This document shows positions 7,924 through 16,567 of a stretch of 64,000 nt of DNA, in pieces. Origin of the DNA: Dyella solisilvae (GTDB lineage Bacteria > Pseudomonadota > Gammaproteobacteria > Xanthomonadales > Rhodanobacteraceae); NCBI RefSeq assembly GCF_003351225.1, contig NZ_QQSY01000002.1, forward strand, positions 210,066-274,065, written 5' to 3'. A model generated the notes under the pieces. The model saw only the letters and a list, made by a program, of their open reading frames with translations, ran no database searches and was not told the DNA's origin. Both the position numbers and the translations under genes were made by a program. The first letter of the stretch is position 1. Every line of letters begins with the position of its first letter.

Positions 7924-9638
7924 GCCGCCTCACTCGCCACCGGATCGAAGATGGACAGATCCACTGACACGCCTCGTTCCGCGAGTTGCTCGTAGAATTC
8001 GGGCACGGCGCCTGTCGCCACAAAACGTCCGCGTACCTTGCCGTTGCGCCCCCCGTGGTCGGTGACATGGAACCTGAAGACCTCCTGCAATTGGAGCGCA
8101 CCGCTCTCAATACCAGTCACCTCCGAAATACTGGTGATCTTGCGAGAACCGCAGGGAAACCGTCGCTGCTGGATCACCAACTCGACGGCCGAGGCGATCT
8201 GCTCGCGCACGACGGAGATAGGCAGGTCCATGCTGGACATCAGGCTCATCACTTCCAGTCGTGAAATGGCATCACGCGGCGTATTGGCATGGGCCGTGGT
8301 CATCGATCCTTCATGACCGGTGTTCATTGCCTGCAACATGTCCAATGCCTCGCCGCCTCGGCACTCTCCGACCACGATACGGTCCGGGCGCATGCGCAAG
8401 GCGTTGCGCACCAGGTCGCGGATGGAAATTTCGCCCTTTCCTTCCGCATTGCGCGGACGCGCCTCCAGGGCCACCAGATTGGGCTGCGACAGGCGCAGCT
8501 CAGCCGCGTCCTCGATGGTGACGATTCGTTCGTCCTCGGGAATAAAATTGGAAAGCACATTCAAAAGCGTCGTCTTTCCCGAACCGGTACCGCCGGAAAC
8601 GACGATGCTGATCTTCTCGCGCACCGCAATCTCCAGAAAGCTCAACATGGCCTGATTCAACGAACCGAAGCGCAGCAAGTCGTCGCCCACCAACCGGAAC
8701 TTGGAAAACTTTCGGATGGTCATGCCCGGGCCACGCAGGGCGACAGGAGGAATCACCGCATTGACGCGCGAACCGTCCTTCAGGCGAGCGTCGACCATCG
8801 GCGAGCTTTCGTCGATTCGCCGTCCAAGGGGCGCGACGATACGCTCGATCACGGAAAGCGCGGCCTTTTCGCTGGTGAAGGCCACGGCGCTCGTTTCCAG
8901 CTTCCCCGATCGCTCCACGAAAATCTGATCCCATGAGTTGACCATGATCTCGGTGATGGCTTCGTCGGCCAGCATGTCCTCCAGCGGGCCAAGTCCGATC
9001 GCCTCATCCAGAACCTGCTTGGCCAGTACCCGCGGCGAAATCGTGCCCGGAAGCTCCTTGCGCAATTTCTCGATGATGTCCTGGATCAGCTCCGAGGTGG
9101 TTCGACGAAGCTCGCCGTCGCTCATGCTGCGCACATCGACGCGGCGCAAGTCCATCTGCTTGACCAGTTCCGCGTGGACGCGTACGCGCCAGGCGACATA
9201 CAAGTCGACCATTTCACGCTGATCGTGGTGCGCCTCCGGCTTTCGTTCAACAGCCGAAGGACCCGCACGTTCCCGCGATACGGACGGAGACTGGGGGATG
9301 GTGGCCGTCGACGGCGGCCTGGCCGGCGCGTCTTCGCGGCGCACATCATCGCAGAGCACCTGCAGATGGTATTCGCCGATGCTCACGGCCTGCCCGCTCT
9401 TGAGCGGACCCGCACTCGAAGCCACCGCCTGCCCGTCGACTTTCACCAGCGAGCGCTTGCTGCGCACTTGCACGTGCACGCCGTCGCGCAGCTCGACCAG
9501 TTCGGCGTGAACGTCGTCGATGTCCCATCCGTGGAGCATGACCAGGTTGGTTTCCGCGCGACCGATACCGCACGATGAGTGAAGACACTTCACCGTACGT
9601 ACGGGAGCGCCTGCCGTTTTTATAGATATCTGAAACAT
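7920..9638 (-). CDS. tadA: Tad pilus assembly ATPase TadA/CpaF with N-terminal FHA domain
   Basis: A 572-residue protein. Residues about 20-95 resemble a forkhead-associated (FHA) domain (G-I-G-R, then D-D-V-H-A-E-L-V, and S-G-Q-A-V-S-I-G). The usual FHA Ser before the His is an Asp here. After a Pro/Ser linker, residues about 140-572 are a VirB11/GspE-type secretion ATPase. It has Walker A G-G-T-G-S-G-K-T-T at 349-357, an I-E-D-A-A-E-L Asp box and T-A-H-A-N-T. This ATPase powers Flp pilus assembly at the inner membrane. Most CpaF proteins lack an FHA domain. Confidence 0.93.
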   Translation of the reverse strand: MFQISIKTAGAPVRTVKCLHSSCGIGRAETNLVMLHGWDIDDVHAELVELRDGVHVQVRSKRSLVKVDGQAVASSAGPLKSGQAVSIGEYHLQVLCDDVRREDAPARPPSTATIPQSPSVSRERAGPSAVERKPEAHHDQREMVDLYVAWRVRVHAELVKQMDLRRVDVRSMSDGELRRTTSELIQDIIEKLRKELPGTISPRVLAKQVLDEAIGLGPLEDMLADEAITEIMVNSWDQIFVERSGKLETSAVAFTSEKAALSVIERIVAPLGRRIDESSPMVDARLKDGSRVNAVIPPVALRGPGMTIRKFSKFRLVGDDLLRFGSLNQAMLSFLEIAVREKISIVVSGGTGSGKTTLLNVLSNFIPEDERIVTIEDAAELRLSQPNLVALEARPRNAEGKGEISIRDLVRNALRMRPDRIVVGECRGGEALDMLQAMNTGHEGSMTTAHANTPRDAISRLEVMSLMSSMDLPISVVREQIASAVELVIQQRRFPCGSRKITSISEVTGIESGALQLQEVFRFHVTDHGGRNGKVRGRFVATGAVPEFYEQLAERGVSVDLSIFDPVASEAA

Positions 9639-9645
9639 CGCAGCA

Positions 9646-11013
9646 TTAATCGACTATGTCGCCCCCAAAGGCGTTGCGGAAGTCCTGCCTCAGCGCTTCG
9701 CTGTGTTCGATGCCATCGCGGTTTTCCCGCGAATCGGCCGTGATGACGTAAGGCGTGACGAAAACCACCAGGTCAGTGCGATTGGCCCTAAAATTGCGCG
9801 ACTTGAAGAGCTCCCCCAAGATGGGAATGCTGCCCAGCCCTGGCACCTTGTCGACGGCCTGCGAAGCGGTACTGTCGACCAAACTGGAAAGAACCACCGT
9901 CTGGCCTTGCTTCAGGTTTATTTCCGCGCTGGTCTGGCGCGTGAGAAAGCCGGGTATCCCCTGAACGGTGATACTGGGGTCGATGCGGCTGATTTCTGTC
10001 TTGACGACGGTAGAAATTTCGTTGCGCGCATTGACCACCGGCTCGATATGCAGCTTGATGCCATAGGGCCTGTACTCGACCGTGGTGGTGCCGAACCCGG
10101 CGCTCTGCGGTATGGGTATTTCACCGCCGACGAGGAAGTCAGCCACGCCGCCACTACGTGCCGTCAATTGAGGCGAGGCGAGCTCGAACGCCTTGCCGGA
10201 TTGCTCCATCAAGTTGATGGTGGAATTGATGTTGGTGGCAATGCCCAGGTATGACGCCCACCCATTGACTCGCAGCGGCAGGTTCTGCGCACTCAAGAAG
10301 CTTTCCGTGGGACGAAATAGCGAATTGGTATGGAAGTCGTGCAGCAAGGCGCCCGTGGGGCCCGCGATGGCGGTATCCCAATTGACGCCGAGATTGCGCA
10401 ATGCGTTCTTGTCGAACTCCATGATGCGGACCTTCATGAGCACCATGGGCCGCAATTCCGTATCCGATTTGCGCGCGAGATTGATGATCTGCGGATACGC
10501 CTTCTTGACGATGTCGAGACGATCCGCAATGACTTCAGGAAGCTCCTCGCCCGAGACCACGATATTGTCGCCAATGGGTGTGATTTCTACCCCTGCGGTT
10601 GAGCCTATGATCTTCTTGACGCGCTGGGCCAGATTCAACGTATTGCTGTCCGGCTTCACGTGAATGATGACGTTCCTTTGGACATCGTCGCCATACCAGA
10701 GCCACACGGTGGTATTGCCCGGCGCGCCGCCGATGAGCACCACCTGCCTGCCGTCGATCGGCTTGACCTCCACCACCTCGCCACGTCCCACCGCCACTCT
10801 GGACACCTCATCGTCCACCGAATACACGGTGGCCTGGCCCGCATACAGCGTCACCTCATCGGGCAGGGCCACGACCTGAGCCGCGCGGGATAGTCCGGGC
10901 GAGAGCAGCAACAGAAGCAAGGCCATACCGCTCAGGATGCCGTAGCCCAGGTTTCTATACAGGCCATTCACAGGCCAGCGCCATTCCATTGATCTAGCCA
11001 TTTTTTCCACCAA
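9646..11013 (-). CDS. cpaC: Tad pilus secretin RcpA/CpaC
   Basis: A 455-residue outer-membrane secretin that forms the exit channel for the Flp pilus. It has a signal sequence (about residues 22-45), a pilus/BON-type N-terminal domain, and a C-terminal secretin domain. That domain shows V-P-G-L-G-S-I-P-I-L-G-E-L-F and the final strand D-L-V-V-F-V-T-P-Y-V. It overlaps the end of cpaB by 20 bases and ends 8 bases before tadA. A second ATG four codons in is an equally possible start. Confidence 0.93.
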   Translation of the reverse strand: MVEKMARSMEWRWPVNGLYRNLGYGILSGMALLLLLLSPGLSRAAQVVALPDEVTLYAGQATVYSVDDEVSRVAVGRGEVVEVKPIDGRQVVLIGGAPGNTTVWLWYGDDVQRNVIIHVKPDSNTLNLAQRVKKIIGSTAGVEITPIGDNIVVSGEELPEVIADRLDIVKKAYPQIINLARKSDTELRPMVLMKVRIMEFDKNALRNLGVNWDTAIAGPTGALLHDFHTNSLFRPTESFLSAQNLPLRVNGWASYLGIATNINSTINLMEQSGKAFELASPQLTARSGGVADFLVGGEIPIPQSAGFGTTTVEYRPYGIKLHIEPVVNARNEISTVVKTEISRIDPSITVQGIPGFLTRQTSAEINLKQGQTVVLSSLVDSTASQAVDKVPGLGSIPILGELFKSRNFRANRTDLVVFVTPYVITADSRENRDGIEHSEALRQDFRNAFGGDIVD

Positions 11014-11812
11014 TGATGAATTCGATATCCCTTTCCCGTCCCTTGCCTACGCCGCTCTTCAACAGTTGCTCCTTGGTAAAGCGACCGAATTCAATGACGT
11101 CCTCCGCAGGCGCGCGGCGGAGCGAAATACGCAAACGACCGATCTTTTCGGCCACCGCCAGTCGAGACGCGTCGGCGGGAGTCACCTCGATGGTCAGGTT
11201 CGAGTAGGAGGCAGCAGCGTCGACCTTGCCGACACTCGCATTGACCCCTTCCGTCTTGAGGCCCGTCGCAAGCACGAGTACATCGGATAGGACCGGCAGA
11301 AGCACGTCGGTCTTGTCGTTGGACGCGATCAAAAGGATATCGACGTGGTCGCCCGGTACGACCATGCTCGAAATGGAGTTGAGGTCGTCCACCGAAAACG
11401 TGAACGCCACCTTCCCGGCCGCGATGATCTTGGATAGATGCTCGAAGGAGGCTTCAAGCATGCCAGTGCTCAGCGGTACCCCGCGCGTCGCTGGCCCGCG
11501 CAATATGCGCCCCACGTACTCCTCGTAGTGCTCAGGCAAAATGGCATCGGCGGGGACCAGATCCTGTGGAATGTCGCGCGCGGAAATTACGGCCTGGCTG
11601 ATCGTGTCGCCTGGGGCAAGATCCTGAGTCGGCACGACCACCTTCGTCGTCTTTGTCTCGACGGTCGAAGTGCGCCTGTCCACTTCACTTTGGAGGTAAC
11701 GCGTCGCGAGAAGGCTGGCGGCGATGCCGAAGGCGATCGCTATCAGAAGGAGTACGGCATTCTTGTTGGGACGCCAGGCAAGCTTTGACGAAGGCAGCTT
11801 CATACGATCCAC
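10994..11812 (-). CDS. cpaB: Flp pilus assembly protein CpaB/RcpC
   Basis: A 272-residue protein with one N-terminal membrane anchor (about residues 19-40). An SAF/beta-clip-like domain follows (V-V-V-P-T-Q-D-L-A-P-G-D-T-I), and then the RcpC-type domain with V-P-G-D-H-V-D-I-L-L near residue 150. CpaB is thought to work in the periplasm with the secretin. Gene order (small pilin, cpaB, cpaC, tadA) is typical of Tad loci. Confidence 0.92.
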   Translation of the reverse strand: MDRMKLPSSKLAWRPNKNAVLLLIAIAFGIAASLLATRYLQSEVDRRTSTVETKTTKVVVPTQDLAPGDTISQAVISARDIPQDLVPADAILPEHYEEYVGRILRGPATRGVPLSTGMLEASFEHLSKIIAAGKVAFTFSVDDLNSISSMVVPGDHVDILLIASNDKTDVLLPVLSDVLVLATGLKTEGVNASVGKVDAAASYSNLTIEVTPADASRLAVAEKIGRLRISLRRAPAEDVIEFGRFTKEQLLKSGVGKGRERDIEFIIGGKNG

Positions 11813-12006
11813 GACATCGAGAGTGCATATACAAAGGCGCCGTACATCTCACGGATCGCATTGCAGAGGTTGGTGAAAACACCGCCTTCGGTCAGAACGG
11901 CGACCATCACGGCAAGCACCACGATGTATTCGACCGTGGCCGCGCCGCACTGTCGTCTCACGGCGCAGCCTCCATTTCTTCGCTTCATGCGAATACCGGC
12001 AGTCAT
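11800..12006 (-). CDS. Small type IVb pilin-like protein
   Basis: A 68-residue protein with a prepilin-type N-terminus. The cleavage Gly is followed by A-A-T-V-E-Y and a hydrophobic helix of about 17 residues, fitting the G-(X4)-E-Y rule. The processed product would be about 47 residues. It is less like the two main Flp pilins than they are like each other, so it may be a minor pilin. It overlaps the start of cpaB by 13 bases. Confidence 0.75.
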   Translation of the reverse strand: MTAGIRMKRRNGGCAVRRQCGAATVEYIVVLAVMVAVLTEGGVFTNLCNAIREMYGAFVYALSMSWIV

Positions 12007-12022
12007 GTCAACTCCCCTTCCA

Positions 12023-12703
12023 TCAATTCAGCAAGATAACCACGATGCGCGTCTGTGCGTTTTCGCCAGAGGCCATCGACAAGTCCATGTTCTGGGTTCC
12101 CCGGACATAACGATCGGTGCATTGGCTTGCCCCAGGCCGGCACGCGTCATGCGATACCTTCTGCCATTGCTGCGCCGCCAGGGTCCGCTCATAGAACGAG
12201 GCATTTTCATAGGGTGTCCTGCTATTGATCAGCAGCAGCGTGCGCACCGGCGGCCGGTCGTCGGGATAACGGATGTCGTTGGGGACACGCGTGCCCGGCA
12301 GAGTGGGGAAATCGCTTCCCGGTTTCGGCGGATCACGATCGGTAATCCGCATCACGCCGATATGGCCTGTACTGCCCTGACCTTCCGCCCGGACCTGCAC
12401 CGTCAGGTAGTAGCCGTCCTGCGGGTGGCCGACGACACGCCAACCGGCCATGTCGCCGGTCACCGCCTGCTTGCCCCACAGACGCGCGTAGAACGCGACG
12501 ATCTCTTCGCTGGATCGACTGGACTTGAAGGTGGTGGCACGCATGCTCACCCCGTTGAACACCATGTTCGAGGCGACGGCGGCCACTTCCGCCTCCGGCG
12601 GCGGCGGCACCTCCGGCCACGCCTCCCATGCGGCGGCCCGCAGCGGCGCCATCACAGCCAGCGCGAGCCCGCAGACAAATAACCAGCTACGGCTTGCTGT
12701 CAT
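12023..12703 (-). CDS. Exported protein of the Tad locus, function unknown
   Basis: A 226-residue protein with a signal peptide (about residues 1-25 from the chosen ATG). A Pro/Glu-rich stretch and a single globular domain follow. I do not recognise the domain; it has the look of a small periplasmic or outer-membrane accessory protein. It overlaps the upstream TadE-like gene by 17 bases. A start twelve codons earlier (12739) is open but would put a poor sequence before the signal peptide. Confidence 0.65.
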   Translation of the reverse strand: MTASRSWLFVCGLALAVMAPLRAAAWEAWPEVPPPPEAEVAAVASNMVFNGVSMRATTFKSSRSSEEIVAFYARLWGKQAVTGDMAGWRVVGHPQDGYYLTVQVRAEGQGSTGHIGVMRITDRDPPKPGSDFPTLPGTRVPNDIRYPDDRPPVRTLLLINSRTPYENASFYERTLAAQQWQKVSHDACRPGASQCTDRYVRGTQNMDLSMASGENAQTRIVVILLN

Positions 12704-13547
12704 AGTTCTGCAGCTTGTCAGAGGGCACGACGTCCACACTCATGCGGCCGATCTGCAAGTTGTGGATCTCGCCAATGAAAGGAAGCCAGGAAGGGATATT
12801 TTCGGTCAGCTTTCCGAAGGTGCTGTCGCCAAGCCATGCTGAAGGCACCAGCGCACGCACCTGCTGCCGAACCGAACGCTGGCCCGCGCCGGACAAGGGC
12901 CGGCCATTACTGCCTTCGCCGGGACCGGAAGCATTCCAGGCGTCGGCCAGCAACACGGTCCTGGCGGTCACGGCAAAGGGCGTCGTATCGAAAGGGGCAG
13001 CCAAGGTTGCAGGCGTGTCGCTGGTGGTGGTGATTTTTTCCGTCGCCATAGTGGCTTCGGCGGTGATCCAGCCATTGGCGTTGGGCGGAAAGCTGCCGCC
13101 GGTCAGACTGAACAGCGGCCTTAGGAACTTGAGCGCCTCTTCGAGCAGGCCCGGTGAAGTCGTACTGCTATAGACGCCAAGGGTGGCGCCCTCGGACTTG
13201 ATCAATTCCTTACCCGCATGCGTCGTGAGCATGGCGTCGGCAAGTGTCTTCGGGCTGGTCGGCGGCTTGCTGGACATCACGTCCCTGGCATCGCCAAAGA
13301 CGCGCGTTCGAATCAAGACTTCCTGCGCGGCCTTGCCAGGCAGCGCATAGTCCTGACCCACGGTGGCTTCCCAGGCCGCCATGCGCGAAGCCGCCATGGC
13401 CTGATGTTTGACATGTATGTATTTGGCCAGCAGCGATACCAAGACCAGCAGGGGTACCAACACCACGCAGCTGATGACGAATTCGGTCATGGCCTGGCCA
13501 CCTTGTCTGGCTTTGCATCCACGAGCGCCATGGGTATGCATCGTCAT
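12687..13547 (-). CDS. TadE-like pseudopilin, long form
   Basis: A 286-residue protein whose N-terminus has a type IVb prepilin signal: G-G, then Q-A-M-T-E-F, then about 20 hydrophobic residues. This is followed by a large extracytoplasmic domain rich in Ser, Thr and Pro. The chosen ATG lies 7 bases after the upstream TAG. The frame is open further upstream (to 13619), but that would overlap the previous gene and bury the pilin signal. It is probably a minor pilin or initiation protein. Confidence 0.72.
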   Translation of the reverse strand: MTMHTHGARGCKARQGGQAMTEFVISCVVLVPLLVLVSLLAKYIHVKHQAMAASRMAAWEATVGQDYALPGKAAQEVLIRTRVFGDARDVMSSKPPTSPKTLADAMLTTHAGKELIKSEGATLGVYSSTTSPGLLEEALKFLRPLFSLTGGSFPPNANGWITAEATMATEKITTTSDTPATLAAPFDTTPFAVTARTVLLADAWNASGPGEGSNGRPLSGAGQRSVRQQVRALVPSAWLGDSTFGKLTENIPSWLPFIGEIHNLQIGRMSVDVVPSDKLQNYDSKP

Positions 13548-13554
13548 GGTGAAG

Positions 13555-14064
13555 CTATGGCCCCGACGCATCTTGGCTGTCCATGCCGCTTGCCGCGGGC
13601 ATGGCAAACACGGCGTCATCGAAGTGCTCGCCCACCGTCATCTGCAAGGTGGTGATGCTCCATTCACCGCCCTGGGCGGGCACGGCGCGCAATATCGGCA
13701 CCCCTCCGCAGTCGTAATGAATGTCGCCGCGGGTCGCGCACAGCGCCGTGGGGTACCTGGGGTACCCCCCCTCCTGGCCAAAATCCCATTTGCCCTGGCC
13801 GTCCCACAGGCATAGCTCGGCGCCCTGGTCGCTGCGCCAGGACCGGCACGCCTGGCCCGCGACGGTCGACATGGCGGCCTTATGCCAGCCCAGCTTCGCC
13901 GATACCGCCTCGCCCTCGGGATCGGCATGCGGTCGGTCAGGGGCCGTGAGTTCAGCATTGGCGTCCTGCCCGATCTTTGTGACGAGCACGAATTCCATTG
14001 ATCCGCCGCCACTCCCAATGGTGGTCTTGACATCCCACGTCCAGTACTCCGAACGCACGGCCAT
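13555..14064 (-). CDS. Unassigned protein of the Tad locus
   Basis: A 169-residue protein that I do not recognise. It has no signal peptide with the ATG start used. Four cysteines (in C-R-S-W, L-C-L-W, L-C-A-T and D-C-G-G) suggest disulfides and therefore export, so a non-ATG start or a truncated N-terminus is possible. It sits between a lipoprotein gene and a TadE-like gene on the same strand. Confidence 0.55.
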   Translation of the reverse strand: MAVRSEYWTWDVKTTIGSGGGSMEFVLVTKIGQDANAELTAPDRPHADPEGEAVSAKLGWHKAAMSTVAGQACRSWRSDQGAELCLWDGQGKWDFGQEGGYPRYPTALCATRGDIHYDCGGVPILRAVPAQGGEWSITTLQMTVGEHFDDAVFAMPAASGMDSQDASGP

Positions 14065-14088
14065 GCGGTTGCGCTCGATCCAGATCCG

Positions 14089-14448
14089 CTAGTGTTCGCG
14101 GCCGAGCTTCTTCACCTCATCCTCGCCCAGCGGCACCACCCGGATATTGGAACCGCCCGGTAGCTCCCGCTGGCTCCCCTCGAGCGCGCTGTAATAAAGC
14201 GACTCCTCGTACGAGATATCCGCGGCCTCATCGGTCCGCGTGAAAAGGACTTGCTCGATATAGATAGGCTCGAGCGGCACCCGGTCCGCGTCCTCGCGCG
14301 TGGCCTGCCGTCCGGTGACGGCGTCCGCGACGGCGAGGGTGGCTGAGCTGGAGGCGTGGCTGTCGGCGGGCGCCTCGTTTGAGCAGGCGACCAGCGCCAG
14401 CCCCAGCAGCACCACGCCCACACCGTAAAACGGAACGGCGGCGTTCAT
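14089..14448 (-). CDS. Small lipoprotein of the Tad locus
   Basis: A 119-residue protein with a lipoprotein signal (hydrophobic stretch ending L-V-A-C at residue 21) and an acidic mature part. Its ATG overlaps the stop of the TadG-like gene as ATGA, which decides this start over an earlier in-frame one. Function unknown; the position suggests an envelope accessory of the pilus. Confidence 0.7.
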   Translation of the reverse strand: MNAAVPFYGVGVVLLGLALVACSNEAPADSHASSSATLAVADAVTGRQATREDADRVPLEPIYIEQVLFTRTDEAADISYEESLYYSALEGSQRELPGGSNIRVVPLGEDEVKKLGREH

Positions 14449-16016
14449 GGTGCGATCCCGTCGAGCGCCAGAAACTGCGCCTTGACCGCGGCAGGCGTGT
14501 CCACCAGCCGCACCTGCCAATACGGGCTGAACAGGTTGGCCAGCTCGCGCTTGCCGTCGGCGCGCGCAAACAGCGTCCGCGGCCGGGCGAAATACACCTG
14601 TGCTGAGGCTACCGCGCGCAACTTGTCGCCCCGGGCCGTTTCGGGCACCGTGAACTGGCCGGCGCCCATGCCCTCCAGATGCGTGCTGGTATGGAGGGCG
14701 TCGAGAGCCTGCTCCACCTCCACACTGACGATGGGCCAGTCGCTCGTGCTGGAAGCGCGAGCGCTGACAATCGGGCTGCGCGGGTCGTTGGAGGTGTCGG
14801 GGTATTCTTGTAGCCGGGGTTTGTCCTTCTGCAACGCCCGGTCCCTCAGCAGGGCGTTGTCCGGCGAATCACTGCCGGCAGGGTCAATGGCCGCCAACCG
14901 CCCCACGAAACCGTTACCGCCCGCGCCGTTATAGGGGGTGTAGCGCTTGTTGTCGTAGGGCGAGCTCCAGCCGCGGCCGTTATTGATGCCGGGTAGCAAC
15001 GGATAGCTGCTCCAGCTACCGGATTTGGCAACCGCCTGCGCGGCCCCCCACGCAAGCGGTAGATCCAAGGCGGTCTTCCACTTGAAGCCTGACCATGTGG
15101 GCCTCTTCTCTTCGATCAGGAAACGAAACGTGTCCATGCCTGCCCAGCGGTGGTAGCCCTGCAAGTCCGTGCCACCGGCCATGGTGAGCGAGGCTCGAAT
15201 GAGCAGAAGACTCCCGCCTATGCGCTGACTGCGCGCCCGGGTATACGGATCGCGCGCCTGCATCACGACGTTCTTCAGGCGCTCGCCACCGGGCGTTTGC
15301 GTGGATTCGCTCATCGTCCCTCCAGGGCCATTTGGCAGAATCTTGTAAATGGGAAAATATCCCGCCAGCGTGCGCACCTGACCCAACAGCACCACATTCG
15401 TGGAGGCGCTTAGCTGCATACCTGCATCGGCATTGGCCCGATTGTTGGCTTCTACGGTACGTCTTGCCACCAAGTCGCCGTCAGCATAGAGATGGACCTG
15501 TGTGACCGACGCCTTCGCAGCTTCCGAGTAGGCGAAATTCAACGCTCCCACCGACGTCACGATGGCCTCGAATGCCGCGCGCGCTCCGTGGCGCACCTGA
15601 TTGAGCACGCTGTTGATCTCATCCAGCACCTCGGACATCTCGAGCAACACGACGCCAATACCTATTTCGCTGAGCAGCGCGCCGGCAACCTTCGCCGCGA
15701 CTGACATGTTGGTAGCGCCCGTCTGGGCGAAGTTCATCCACGAATAGATGCTCACGATCTGCGCCACGGCTACCTCGTTGGCCACCTCGGCACGGTTCAT
15801 ATAGGCGGCAAAATTCAGGGCGCGGGCCTGACTGACGGCCACGCTGTAGGCGGTTGCGTCCGCCGTCTGCACCAGCTGGGTTTTCTTGCTGACGACCTGA
15901 CCGGTATTGAAAAGCACCAGCAGACCAACGCAGAGCGCCGCCAGAAAAAGCAGCACGATAGGCATGGCCTGTCCGCGGGCAACACGCATCGCCCTGGTGC
16001 GAGAAGGCCAGCGCAT
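14445..16016 (-). CDS. TadG-like pilus assembly protein
   Basis: A 523-residue protein with the Tad/TadG N-terminal domain: R-G-Q-A-M-P-I followed by a hydrophobic helix, then T-Q-L-V-Q-T-A-D-A-T-A-Y-S-V-A, typical of that domain. The rest is a large extracytoplasmic region. Unlike the pilins nearby, the residue at +5 after the Gly is not Glu, so processing is doubtful. The frame is open to 16079, but only a TTG lies there. The ATG at 16016 has GGGGA about 10 bases upstream, and an ATG at 16043 is also possible. Confidence 0.78.
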   Translation of the reverse strand: MRWPSRTRAMRVARGQAMPIVLLFLAALCVGLLVLFNTGQVVSKKTQLVQTADATAYSVAVSQARALNFAAYMNRAEVANEVAVAQIVSIYSWMNFAQTGATNMSVAAKVAGALLSEIGIGVVLLEMSEVLDEINSVLNQVRHGARAAFEAIVTSVGALNFAYSEAAKASVTQVHLYADGDLVARRTVEANNRANADAGMQLSASTNVVLLGQVRTLAGYFPIYKILPNGPGGTMSESTQTPGGERLKNVVMQARDPYTRARSQRIGGSLLLIRASLTMAGGTDLQGYHRWAGMDTFRFLIEEKRPTWSGFKWKTALDLPLAWGAAQAVAKSGSWSSYPLLPGINNGRGWSSPYDNKRYTPYNGAGGNGFVGRLAAIDPAGSDSPDNALLRDRALQKDKPRLQEYPDTSNDPRSPIVSARASSTSDWPIVSVEVEQALDALHTSTHLEGMGAGQFTVPETARGDKLRAVASAQVYFARPRTLFARADGKRELANLFSPYWQVRLVDTPAAVKAQFLALDGIAP

Positions 16017-16265
16017 TTCGCATTTTCCCCACTCAATAGGCATGGACTTGACCTGTGCGACCTCTTCGTTTGCTGCCAAACACCGGACAAGAGGCGATTG
16101 GTCCGTATTGAGTTTGAATATGCGCCAGGGGAGGTCTTATCCCCCCGTTGGCTTCCAGATGCATGAGCCCCCTTGAGAAACATGACGCAGCACGGCTCCT
16201 CCATGAGTACAGGCATGCGTAAAGGACGAGCTGGCGCGACCCCATCCCTAGGGCAATAATTGCTA

Positions 16266-16535
16266 CTACTGTGCCGTCACGTTCTTGTAGTCAGACAGAT
16301 CCTTGGGCTGCGTCGCTTCTTGAGCCGCCGCGTCGACATTGAACTTGTTGGCTACCTGGATGTTGTCGCTCTTCTTGCCTGCCAGCTCCGAGGCCATGGC
16401 ATCGGTGTGCAGGCGCGCGATGTTGCCGTAGTAGGTAAAGGCGGCAATGGCGGCAATGGCGATAAGCGCCACGATGATGATGTACTCGGTCATGCCCTGA
16501 CCTCGCTGTGCTTTATCGATGCCTTGGCGACCCAT
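16266..16535 (-). CDS. flp: Flp/Fap type IVb pilin, copy 1
   Basis: An 89-residue prepilin. A Lys/Arg-rich leader ends in R-G; the mature protein begins Q-G-M-T-E-Y-I-I-I-V-A-L-I-A-I-A-A-I-A-A, the Flp hydrophobic helix. It has a longer polar tail than classical Flp. The ATG at 16535 has AGGGAG 7 bases upstream, which I prefer over an ATG at 16568 that overlaps the upstream stop as TAATG. Near-identical over the helix to the pilin at 17609-17884, so the two are paralogues. Confidence 0.9.
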   Translation of the reverse strand: MGRQGIDKAQRGQGMTEYIIIVALIAIAAIAAFTYYGNIARLHTDAMASELAGKKSDNIQVANKFNVDAAAQEATQPKDLSDYKNVTAQ

Positions 16536-16567
16536 GAACGCACTCCCTTGGCGATACGCAACGTCCA

